NCBI RefSeq assembly: GCF_900009145.1 | Contig: NZ_LN889801.1 | Location: 244,560 to 278,152, forward strand | Length of the DNA stretch: 33,593 nt | Origin: Planktothrix tepida PCC 9214 | GTDB taxonomy: Bacteria; Cyanobacteriota; Cyanobacteriia; Cyanobacteriales; Microcoleaceae | Direction: 5' to 3' | In this document: positions 8,097-15,085 of the stretch, in pieces | Position numbering within the stretch: the first letter of the stretch is position 1 | How the letters are laid out: each line of letters begins with the position of its first letter | Program-made: the position numbers and the translations under genes | The notes under the pieces: model-generated | The model's database searches: none | What the model saw: only the letters and a program-made list of their open reading frames with translations | What the model was told of the DNA's origin: nothing

Positions 8097-8492
8097 ATGA
8101 CAAATTCCACTTTAAAATCCATGCAACCGACTTCAAGCTGCGACTATTTACAATTATCTCCCGCCGCCTTAGCGTTGATGGCAGACTTTTTTAAAGTGTT
8201 ATCGGAAGTCAGTCGTTTACAAATTGTTTGTTGTTTAAAATCCGGGGCTAAAAATGTGACCCAAATTATTGAAGCAACGGGATTAGGACAGGCGAATGTT
8301 TCTAAACATTTAAAAGTTTTAGCTCAAGCTGGAATTGTTACCCGGACTCAACAAGGCGTGAGCGTTTATTATGAAATTACCAATCCCTTTTTATTTGAAG
8401 TGTGCGATTTAGTCTGTGAATCTTTAGTGGCTCAAATGCATCAGCAAAATCAACAGTTAGAACAACTACGGGCTTTGAAAACTGCTGTTTAG
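8097..8492 (+). CDS. ArsR/SmtB-family transcriptional regulator
   Basis: The 131-residue protein has the winged-helix fold of the ArsR/SmtB family. Helix-turn-helix recognition residues are about 62-81 (GLGQANVSKHL then KVLAQAGIV), followed by the wing (RTQQGVSVYYEI). The metal-binding ELCVCDL motif of the ArsR alpha-3 type is absent. Instead Cys45/Cys46 lie in the second helix (RLQIVCCL) and Cys103/Cys107 in the C-terminal helix. This pattern is reminiscent of the BigR/SqrR persulfide-sensing members, which use one Cys in each of those helices. Effector and target are therefore uncertain. The next gene begins a few dozen bases downstream on the same strand and may be co-transcribed. Confidence 0.88.
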   Translation: MTNSTLKSMQPTSSCDYLQLSPAALALMADFFKVLSEVSRLQIVCCLKSGAKNVTQIIEATGLGQANVSKHLKVLAQAGIVTRTQQGVSVYYEITNPFLFEVCDLVCESLVAQMHQQNQQLEQLRALKTAV

Positions 8493-8527
8493 TTGTTCTT
8501 TTATCCCTCATGGTACTTGATATTATT

Positions 8528-9271
8528 ATGAATGTCGATGAATTTCTCCGAAGATATGCAGCGGCGGAACGTAATTTTCCTGAGATTGACTTATCTTCTG
8601 TTGATTTACAAGAAGCCAATTTAGTGAACTTAAACCTCACCAGAGCTAACTTAAGTTATTCGGATTTACGAGAAGCGAGATTAGGAAAAGCTAACCTGTC
8701 TAAAGCCAATCTTGTCCAGGCTAACTTAAGTGAAACTATTCTCTGGGGGGCTGATTTAACTGAAGCCAATTTATATCAAGCTCAGTTACGAGAAGCCGAT
8801 TTAACTGGGGCGAAACTTTTTAAGGCATCCTTAAAACAAGCCCAACTCATGAAAGCGTGTTTATCGGGATGTGATTTAAGAAATGTCAATCTTTTCCAAG
8901 CAATTCTTTTTGAAGCTAATTTTCGCCCCAATCATAATCAACAAACGGATTTAAGTTATGCGATTTTAGCGGAAGCCGATTTAAGTTATGCCAATTTTAG
9001 TGGGGCGATTTTACATCAAGCTAACTTGGAAAAAGCCAAGCTCTGTCACTCTATTTTTGGGGTTTCGGGTTTAGGGCTTTTAAGCTCTGAACAAAGTTAT
9101 CATACCAACCTCAGCGAAGTCAATTTAAAAGGGGCTGATTTAAGTTATGCGGATTTAAGTGGGGCTAATCTATGCAATGCTGATTTGCGAGGTGCTGATT
9201 TAACTCGCACCATTTTAACGGATGCTAATCTCAATGGGGTGATTATGCCAGATGGTAGTATTCATGATTAA
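8528..9271 (+). CDS. Pentapeptide-repeat protein
   Basis: About 247 residues consist mostly of A(D/N)LxX pentapeptides starting near residue 18 (IDLSSVDLQEANL). The array predicts a right-handed quadrilateral beta-helix. One interruption (FGVSGLGLLSSEQSYHTN) falls about three-quarters through. The N-terminal MNVDEFLRRYAAAERNF segment is the usual short cap of cyanobacterial members, which is why the ATG at 8528 is chosen over the in-frame ATG at 8510. Neither has a clear ribosome site. These proteins are cytosolic or thylakoid-associated with mostly unknown roles. The start lies 35 bp after the ArsR gene, suggesting a shared transcript. Confidence 0.85.
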   Translation: MNVDEFLRRYAAAERNFPEIDLSSVDLQEANLVNLNLTRANLSYSDLREARLGKANLSKANLVQANLSETILWGADLTEANLYQAQLREADLTGAKLFKASLKQAQLMKACLSGCDLRNVNLFQAILFEANFRPNHNQQTDLSYAILAEADLSYANFSGAILHQANLEKAKLCHSIFGVSGLGLLSSEQSYHTNLSEVNLKGADLSYADLSGANLCNADLRGADLTRTILTDANLNGVIMPDGSIHD

Positions 9272-9354
9272 GGATTCTGTAGAAACGGGGCTTTGAACAA
9301 GATAAAATTGATGAAAAAACCCAGTTTCTCTCGGAATTAATATTTAGTTTAGGA

Positions 9355-9417
9355 GTGTAGTTCCATAGGATTATCCTTAATCTTCTACACCCCAAACCTG
9401 CTCTAAATCCCAGGTTT
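9355..9417. terminator. Hairpins between convergent genes
   Basis: Two dyads lie in the 159-bp gap: GTGTAG/CTACAC (9355-9360 with 9385-9390), and AAACCTG/CAGGTTT (9394-9400 with 9411-9417) with a 10-nt loop. They sit between converging transcripts, so a two-way terminator is plausible. U tracts are short on both strands. Confidence 0.35.
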
Positions 9418-9430
9418 TGAGAATCGCAAC

Positions 9431-10507
9431 TTAATGCACTTCTCCCCGTAATGCTTCAGCATCAATGGGTTTGGTAATATAAATTCTGAATAAATTCCAT
9501 AACGTTGAACAGTTAGAGGGTAATTTTAATAAGAATTTAACCCATTTCGGTTTGTTGCTGGCATCAATTTTTTGGTTGTTGGCATTGTTCTCGGAACATT
9601 TTTCGAGGCGGCGGAAAAAGTCGGGATGTTCTGTATCTAAAACCTCTGGAAATGCTCTTAACGAAGTTTCATTGGTTTTGCGAACAACATGACGATTATA
9701 TTCCTTTGCATCTAATCCCAAGGTATCATAAAAGTCTGCCCGTTCATCAACCGTTAAGGTATGGGTAGCAAAGACCGTTAACAGGAAAAATCTAGCCCAT
9801 AATCTTCCTTGCCAACTTTGCCACATTTGCGGTTGAGAACGCAATAAAACCTTAAAGAAATCTCCATGTCGGTTTTCATCCTGACACCAACTTTCAAAAT
9901 AACGGAATAAGGGATAATATTGATGTTCGGGATGGGCTTCTAAATGGCGGAACACTGTAATATAACGCCAATATCCAATTTTTTCCGATAAATAAACCGC
10001 GTAAATAATCCACTCCGGTTTAAAGAAGGTATAAGTCCGGTGTTTGGTTAAATACCCTAAATCCAAAGATAAATTAAAATCCGACATGGCTTTATTAATA
10101 AATCCCGCATGACGCGCTTCATCTCTAGCCAATAAAGTAAAGGCTTCAGATAACAAGGGATTTCGAGTTTTGAGTTGACGAGATAACTCTTTAAATAATA
10201 AAAATCCAGAAAATTCCGAAGTACAAGACCGTTCTAAAAAGTCCACAAATGCCAAGCGTGTTCTCTCATCAATTTGTTCCCAACTTTGTTCAAATTCTTC
10301 ATCCCGAACAAAATGATGACGGTTATAGTCCGACCGTAACTCCTCTAAAACTGCTGAAAATTCCTCCTCATAGGCCGATAAGTCTAGGTTCGCCATCGCG
10401 TCAAAGTCTGTGGTGTAGAAGCGAGGCGTCAGCAATGTCTCTTGAACCGGATTTTTAATACCGGGGCGCAGTTCTTGAGTTCCGGGGTTTTGGACAGTAT
10501 TCACCAT
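9431..10507 (-). CDS. acsF: Mg-protoporphyrin IX monomethyl ester oxidative cyclase
   Basis: AcsF/ChlA forms the fifth (isocyclic) ring of chlorophyll using O2 and a diiron centre. The 358-residue protein shows paired ExxH iron-ligand motifs at Glu130-His133 (DEARHAGF) and Glu211-His214 (DENRHGDFF), with additional candidate ligand Glu98. Length and N- and C-terminal sequence match cyanobacterial AcsF. AAGGA nine bases upstream supports the start. It diverges from heme oxygenase and hemN. In Synechocystis the micro-oxic isoform (ChlA-II) is grouped with ho2 and hemN, so this copy may be the low-oxygen form, but that is inferred from context. An acsF paralogue elsewhere cannot be excluded. Confidence 0.95.
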   Translation of the reverse strand: MVNTVQNPGTQELRPGIKNPVQETLLTPRFYTTDFDAMANLDLSAYEEEFSAVLEELRSDYNRHHFVRDEEFEQSWEQIDERTRLAFVDFLERSCTSEFSGFLLFKELSRQLKTRNPLLSEAFTLLARDEARHAGFINKAMSDFNLSLDLGYLTKHRTYTFFKPEWIIYAVYLSEKIGYWRYITVFRHLEAHPEHQYYPLFRYFESWCQDENRHGDFFKVLLRSQPQMWQSWQGRLWARFFLLTVFATHTLTVDERADFYDTLGLDAKEYNRHVVRKTNETSLRAFPEVLDTEHPDFFRRLEKCSENNANNQKIDASNKPKWVKFLLKLPSNCSTLWNLFRIYITKPIDAEALRGEVH

Positions 10508-10534
10508 CGCTGCGAGTCCTTAAATATTACTGAT

Positions 10535-10548
10535 TAGTTATTAAACTA
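10535..10548. promoter_or_regulatory. Inverted repeat upstream of acsF
   Basis: TAGTT-ATTA-AACTA is a perfect 5-bp dyad with a 4-base spacer, 27-41 bp before the acsF start codon. Its size fits a MarR- or TetR-like operator. The low-oxygen regulator ChlR of Synechocystis is MarR-type, but no such regulator gene is in the window. Confidence 0.3.
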
Positions 10549-10590
10549 TATGACTCCGGTTTTGTCTAGTACCCGTTGTCATTTTTTTTG

Positions 10591-10608
10591 CCTGTAAAGA
10601 ATTGTAAA
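10591..10608 (-). promoter_or_regulatory. HLR1-like (RpaB-type) direct repeat in the acsF/ho control region
   Basis: Read on the minus strand the site is TTTACAAT-TC-TTTACAGG, two direct 8-mers spaced by two bases. The known HLR1 consensus is (G/T)TTACA(T/A)(T/A) repeated with a 2-bp gap; only the last two bases mismatch. On the plus strand it appears as TGTAAAGAAT repeated exactly twice (10593-10612). HLR1 binds the response regulator RpaB, which controls light-responsive genes. Confidence 0.5.
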
Positions 10609-10654
10609 GAATATATAACCAATCAGTGATATAGTGATATGCTCATTCGAGTGG

Positions 10655-10702
10655 TGAAGACAAAACCTTGTTTTCCTCTGTTGGGAATGGGTTAAGTCTT
10701 CA
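10655..10702 (+). promoter_or_regulatory. Imperfect hairpin in the heme oxygenase leader
   Basis: TGAAGACAAAACC (10655-10667) pairs with GGTTAAGTCTTCA (10690-10702), 11 of 13 positions matching, across a 22-base loop. It lies 34-81 bp upstream of the ho start. It could fold in the RNA leader or act as a DNA dyad. Transcription start is unknown. Confidence 0.4.
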
Positions 10703-10735
10703 GAGAAGTTTCATCTTAAATTCATTGATAAAACC

Positions 10736-11383
10736 ATGACAAACTTAGCTGAAAAACTCAAACTCGGAACCCAACAATCTCATAGCAATGCGGAACATAC
10801 CGGATTTATGAAAAACTTTTTATCAGGGGGTGTCAGTCGAGATTCTTTTTGCCAACTGTTAAGTAATTTATACTTTGTTTATAGTCAATTAGAATCGGAA
10901 TTGCAATGCCATCAAACCCATCCGATTATTAGCAAAATTTATTGTCCAGAACTGAATCGCAAAGCCAATTTAGAAAAAGACTTAACCTTTTATTATGGAG
11001 AACATTGGCCGGATAATATCACCCCTTCTCCAGCCGCACAAGCTTATGTTTCCCGACTGCGTGAACTTTCTGCCACCGAACCCGTTTTATTAATTGCTCA
11101 TGCTTATACTCGCTACATGGGTGATTTATCTGGGGGGCAAAGCTTAAAGAAAATTGCCCAATCCATCTTTCATTTAGAAGAACATCAAGGTATTTGTTTC
11201 TATGAATTTGATGAAATTCCTGATGTGAATGAATTTAAAAATCAATATCGTCAAAAATTAAATGAATTAATCCTGAGTGAAGACCTGCAAGATGAAATTG
11301 TTGCAGAAGCCAATAATGCCTTTACCCTCAATATTGCCATGTTGAAAGATTTAGGAGAAACCCAAACTCCAGTCACCGTTTAA
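10736..11383 (+). CDS. ho: Heme oxygenase (biliverdin-producing)
   Basis: Heme oxygenase cleaves heme to biliverdin, CO and iron, supplying phycobilin synthesis. The 215-residue protein has proximal His16 (in GTQQSHSNAE), the LYFVYSQLE helix, the IYCPELNRK segment, and the distal-helix GDLSGGQ at 129-135. All match cyanobacterial plant-type HO. It is about 25 residues shorter than Synechocystis HO1 and lacks that protein's C-terminal tail. Together with the following hemN it resembles the ho2-hemN micro-oxic set, so it may be the HO2 type, but isoform is not decided by sequence alone. No strong ribosome site is visible before the ATG. The leader contains a hairpin, and a 50-bp gap separates it from hemN. 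Confidence 0.95.
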   Translation: MTNLAEKLKLGTQQSHSNAEHTGFMKNFLSGGVSRDSFCQLLSNLYFVYSQLESELQCHQTHPIISKIYCPELNRKANLEKDLTFYYGEHWPDNITPSPAAQAYVSRLRELSATEPVLLIAHAYTRYMGDLSGGQSLKKIAQSIFHLEEHQGICFYEFDEIPDVNEFKNQYRQKLNELILSEDLQDEIVAEANNAFTLNIAMLKDLGETQTPVTV

Positions 11384-11433
11384 TTCAATTTTTCTATTAT
11401 CTGCAATTACAACTGATTTAGGAGATTCTATCA

Positions 11434-12819
11434 ATGGTTTTTTCGGTAGCGAATGTGGCGTTTGATTTTGATTTAATTCAAAAATATGATAATGCGGTTC
11501 CTCGTTATACCAGCTATCCCCCAGCAACGGAATTAAAAGATGGATTTACTTCCTTAGATTGGGAATTTGCCATTACTGAATCCAATCAACGTCAATCGCC
11601 CTTATCGCTCTATTTTCATATTCCCTTCTGCCAAAGTGCCTGTTATTTCTGCGGCTGTAATGTGATTGTTTCTAATAATAAAGATGCAGCTAGAAGCTAT
11701 ATCGATTATTTATCCAGAGAAATTGATTTTACCTCCCAGTTTATTGATACTCGTCGCCCGGTCACACAACTACACTGGGGCGGAGGTACACCCAATTACT
11801 TATCCTTAGAACAGGTTGATTCCTTATGGGCAACCATTAATAAACAGTTCACTTTTGCAGATAAAGCCGAAATCTCCATTGAAATTAATCCTCGATATGT
11901 GGATAGAAATTATATCTTTTTCTTGAAAGAAATGGGGTTTAATCGGATTAGTTTTGGGATTCAAGATTTTAATCCTGAAGTTCAAGAAGCCGTCAATCGA
12001 GTTCAACCCGAAGCTCTGCTCTTTAATGTTATGGACTGGATTAAAGAAGCCGGGTTTGAAAGTGTGAATGTAGACTTAATTTATGGTTTACCTTATCAAA
12101 CAGTACATACCTTCAAAGAAACGATTCAAAAAACCCTTGCTCTCGATCCAGATCGCATTGCAATTTTTAACTTTGCTTATGTTCCCTGGATGAAACCTGT
12201 ACAGAAAAATATTCCCCAAGCGGCCTTACCCCAACCCCATGAAAAGTTAGAAATTTGGCAAATGTCTATCCAAGAATTAACCGATAAAGGCTATGTTTTT
12301 ATTGGCATGGATCACTTTGCTAAACCCAATGATGAATTAGCGATCGCTCAACAAAATTCAGCCTTAAAACGGAATTTCCAAGGCTATACAACTCAACCAG
12401 AAGCCGAACTCTATGGATTTGGGTTAACTTCCATTAGTATGTTAGAAGATACCTATGCTCAAAACCATAAGCGATTAAAAGAGTATTATCAAGCCATTGA
12501 TCAAGGAATTTTACCCGTTAGCAAAGGGTTTAAATTAAGCCGAGATGACGTTCTGAGACGAGATGTAATTATGCAAATTATGTCTAATTTCTACTTAGAT
12601 AAATCTCAAATCGAATCTAAATATCACCTCGATTTTGATACCTACTTTGCCGAAGAATTAATCGAGATGCGCCCCTTAATTGCGGATGGGTTAGTTCAAT
12701 CCAATTATGATTCAATTGTGGTGACAAACTTAGGCAGACTCTTGGTCAGAAATATTGCCTTTTTATTTGATACCCATACTCCCGCCCAACAGCAACAAAG
12801 ATTATCCAGGGCGATTTAA
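11434..12819 (+). CDS. hemN: Oxygen-independent coproporphyrinogen III oxidase
   Basis: HemN decarboxylates coproporphyrinogen III to protoporphyrinogen IX by radical-SAM chemistry and so replaces HemF when O2 is scarce. The 461-residue protein carries CxxxCxxC with Cys66, Cys70 and Cys73 plus the HemN-specific extra Cys75, the YFHIPFC lead-in, HWGGGTP at 114-120, and GIQDFNPEVQEAVNR. Full length and N-terminal PRYTSYP (substrate arm) mark it as true HemN, rather than HemW. GGAG lies nine bases before the ATG. It follows ho by 50 bp and likely shares its transcript. A strong hairpin follows before hemJ. Iron-sulfur sensitivity to oxygen fits a micro-oxic role. Confidence 0.96.
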   Translation: MVFSVANVAFDFDLIQKYDNAVPRYTSYPPATELKDGFTSLDWEFAITESNQRQSPLSLYFHIPFCQSACYFCGCNVIVSNNKDAARSYIDYLSREIDFTSQFIDTRRPVTQLHWGGGTPNYLSLEQVDSLWATINKQFTFADKAEISIEINPRYVDRNYIFFLKEMGFNRISFGIQDFNPEVQEAVNRVQPEALLFNVMDWIKEAGFESVNVDLIYGLPYQTVHTFKETIQKTLALDPDRIAIFNFAYVPWMKPVQKNIPQAALPQPHEKLEIWQMSIQELTDKGYVFIGMDHFAKPNDELAIAQQNSALKRNFQGYTTQPEAELYGFGLTSISMLEDTYAQNHKRLKEYYQAIDQGILPVSKGFKLSRDDVLRRDVIMQIMSNFYLDKSQIESKYHLDFDTYFAEELIEMRPLIADGLVQSNYDSIVVTNLGRLLVRNIAFLFDTHTPAQQQQRLSRAI

Positions 12820-12843
12820 TTGCCAGATTGTCCAGAATCCGGT

Positions 12844-12871
12844 AAGGTGGGTTATGCCCACCTTTATTTTT
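12844..12871 (+). terminator. Intrinsic terminator or attenuator between hemN and hemJ
   Basis: AAGGTGGG (12844-12851) pairs with CCCACCTT (12857-12864) around a 5-nt loop and is followed by TATTTTT. GGTGGG..CCCACC hairpins are a common dispersed element in cyanobacterial genomes. It ends 18 bp before the hemJ start codon. Confidence 0.65.
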
Positions 12872-12888
12872 AGGTTGTCATTGGATCT

Positions 12889-13446
12889 ATGACTTATTTT
12901 TGGTTTAAATCCTTTCATATCATCGGAATGGTTGTCTGGTTTGCGGGTTTATTTTACCTGGTGAGATTATTTGTTTATCATGCTGAAGCGGAAGAAAAAC
13001 CGGAGCCCGCCCGCAGCATTTTAAAAGAACAATATGAATTGATGGAAAAACGCCTTTATGGAATTATTACAACCCCTGGAATGGTGGTGACGGTGGTAAT
13101 GGCGATCGCACTTTTAATTACAGAGCCCAGTCTTTTAAAAGATATGTGGTTGCATCTAAAGTTAGGATTAGTTGCCGTTTTAGTCGCCTATCATTTTTAT
13201 TGTGGTCGAATCATGCGACAATTAGCCACTCATAAAATTATGTTCACCAGTCAACAATTCCGCAGTTTAAATGAAGTTCCAACTGTACTTTTATTAGTGA
13301 TTGTGTTGTTAGCTGTCTTCAAAAATAGTTTACCCCTGAACACCGCAGTCGCTGTCACTGGCAGTTTTATTTTAGGGATGATTATTTTCTTTCAACTCTA
13401 TGCTATACATCGACAAAAAAACAGTCAGCAAGCTATGAGTCAGTAA
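12889..13446 (+). CDS. hemJ: Protoporphyrinogen IX oxidase HemJ
   Basis: HemJ oxidises protoporphyrinogen IX to protoporphyrin IX, the next step after HemN, in the membrane. The 185-residue protein has four hydrophobic helices. The N-terminal FHIIGMVVWFAGLFYLVRLFVYH segment, with the conserved His10, and the MEKRLYGIITTPGM loop are characteristic of cyanobacterial HemJ (slr1790 type). The position directly after hemN supports the role, since both enzymes act consecutively. A short C-terminal tail is Gln/Ser-rich. The hairpin just upstream suggests that it is expressed partly separately or at a lower level than hemN. No strong ribosome site is visible. Confidence 0.9.
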   Translation: MTYFWFKSFHIIGMVVWFAGLFYLVRLFVYHAEAEEKPEPARSILKEQYELMEKRLYGIITTPGMVVTVVMAIALLITEPSLLKDMWLHLKLGLVAVLVAYHFYCGRIMRQLATHKIMFTSQQFRSLNEVPTVLLLVIVLLAVFKNSLPLNTAVAVTGSFILGMIIFFQLYAIHRQKNSQQAMSQ

Positions 13447-13466
13447 GGGAATATTAACAGACTATT

Positions 13467-13500
13467 GAACAGGGAACAGGGAACAGGGAACAGGGAACAG
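13467..13500 (+). repeat. GAACAGG heptamer tandem repeat
   Basis: Four perfect GAACAGG units and a six-base partial fifth run from 13467 to 13500, 20 bp downstream of hemJ. It resembles the short tandem heptamer repeats described in cyanobacteria. The complementary heptamer CCCTGTT appears again at 27884-27918. Confidence 0.9.
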
Positions 13501-13542
13501 TAATGGGTAGCGTTATAACAGGAAATTCAATTTTAACCTCAT

Positions 13543-13569
13543 CAAAAAAAAGCTGGGCTTTACCCAGCT
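13543..13569 (-). terminator. Rho-independent terminator of the P-loop NTPase gene
   Basis: AGCTGGG (13551-13557) and CCCAGCT (13563-13569) form a 7-bp stem with a 5-nt loop. On the minus strand a run of about seven T residues (complement of A at 13544-13550) follows. It begins 33 bp after the stop codon at 13603. Confidence 0.75.
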
Positions 13570-13602
13570 AAAATCTGTTAAATCTGTTTAAGTTTAATGT
13601 CT

Positions 13603-14961
13603 CTAAATGCCTAATCCAAACTCCTTAGCTTCCGTCAATATCGGGTTAATATCATACCAAAAATGTTGAGCATGATTATATTCAAAAACCCATAAACTTC
13701 TGATTAGGGTTTGATATTCAATTTGACCACTCAACTTTTTAGTCGCTGCTACTTGGCGTAACATTTGCCATTCTTCAGCTTCAATGGCTAAGGTTAATTG
13801 ATGACGACGTTGTAGAATTACCTCTTCTAAGGATTCTCTTGTTAAAGGGGGATCTTCTTTTTGTAAACAGCTATATAACAAAATTAATAAACTCCGAACA
13901 TGACCGCCACTAATGGTACAAAGACGATCTAAGGTTTCAGGACTATCAAAAATTGTATCAATTAAAGCTGGATAATCTTTCGCAGCCAGACCTGGAAATG
14001 CTCTTGCCATTACCATTTGTCTTAACAATTCAATTCCCTCTTGACAAGGTGCGCCATCTTCAAATTTTACCGTCACCATCGGTAAGGTTTTTGGGTCATT
14101 CCCAAAACGATTCATCAGTTGTCCTAAATCATTAGAAAAAATCAAACCTAAAGGAATGGTATAAACTACATGACAATTGAGTTTATTGAGTTGTTCACCG
14201 CGATCAATAAATAAATATTCGGGTTGAAATCTTCCCGTACTATTGGGGCTATAACTAATCCGATCTAAATTATCAATAATCACCACTAAACCTTGTTTTC
14301 CCATCTGTTTTAATTGTTGGATGGAAGGTTCCAATAATTCTTTATTGATAGCCTCTAAAATATTATTGGTTCGGGGTTCTAAATATTGACGTAATAAAGA
14401 CCGTAAATCTCGACTATCTTTCGTCTTAGCCGTAATATTTCCAATCCCTGTAGAGAGGGAAAATTCTCCTTCTGTGTTAGCAGCCAATGTTCCCAGACCG
14501 GGGACGTTAATATCTGCTTTTAAGTCAATTTCTGTATTTAAAACATTAATGACTCCACTTAATAAACTTTTAAATCCTTTCGGTTGTAATTTAATTTTCA
14601 AGCTTTCAATACTTTCACTCACTTGACGAGCGATCGCTAATAAAATATCGGTAATATCCACATCCCCCATATCTAAATCTTTACTCGATTCAAAATAAAC
14701 GACATGGAATCCTTCTTTTTGGAGTTGAGCTTTCAACCTCAATAATTCCGTTGATTTCCCTGAACCTACTGGCCCGGTAAACAGTTGGCAGGTGGGGCGA
14801 TCAGGGGATAACCGCGTAATTGTTCGTGCAATTTGTTCCATGCACTTACCGCCTCGTGCTGGAGAAAAATCAATATAATATTTTTGATCTTCTGGACGTT
14901 CAACATCGAGGGTTTCAGCCGGATTAGAAGCTTTAAAAAAGCGAGATAAATCAAGTTCCAT
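13603..14961 (-). CDS. P-loop NTPase of the AAA/STAND-like type
   Basis: The 452-residue cytoplasmic protein has a Walker A motif, GPVGSGKST at 63-71, and a Walker B strand, LVVIIDNLD at about 225-233. A roughly 90-residue insertion (about 125-215) separates the two, in which Gly/Thr-rich strands alternate with helices. The C-terminal part (about 300-450) is helical, with ISGGHVRSLLILLYSCLQ resembling the sensor/lid region of AAA_16/KAP-like ATPases, then a short HTH-like end. No nuclease, TIR or membrane domain is visible. It is likely a regulatory or scaffold ATPase; substrate is unknown. AGGGA before the ATG supports the start. The upstream J-domain gene is on the same strand, 124 bp away. 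Confidence 0.75.
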   Translation of the reverse strand: MELDLSRFFKASNPAETLDVERPEDQKYYIDFSPARGGKCMEQIARTITRLSPDRPTCQLFTGPVGSGKSTELLRLKAQLQKEGFHVVYFESSKDLDMGDVDITDILLAIARQVSESIESLKIKLQPKGFKSLLSGVINVLNTEIDLKADINVPGLGTLAANTEGEFSLSTGIGNITAKTKDSRDLRSLLRQYLEPRTNNILEAINKELLEPSIQQLKQMGKQGLVVIIDNLDRISYSPNSTGRFQPEYLFIDRGEQLNKLNCHVVYTIPLGLIFSNDLGQLMNRFGNDPKTLPMVTVKFEDGAPCQEGIELLRQMVMARAFPGLAAKDYPALIDTIFDSPETLDRLCTISGGHVRSLLILLYSCLQKEDPPLTRESLEEVILQRRHQLTLAIEAEEWQMLRQVAATKKLSGQIEYQTLIRSLWVFEYNHAQHFWYDINPILTEAKEFGLGI

Positions 14962-15085
14962 TGTTTTCCCTGAGTGATACAGTTAACAGACAATTTTAAA
15001 TTCCCGATCATCCTTCTTCAAGGAGGGGACTTTTCTCTTTCTTTCGGAAGATATCCTCCCAATTCCGTACTAAGATTCACTTGAG

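Noticed and set aside
13467-13500. CRISPR-like array
   Set aside because: Units are seven bases with no spacers; this is a short tandem repeat. The same holds for 27884-27918.
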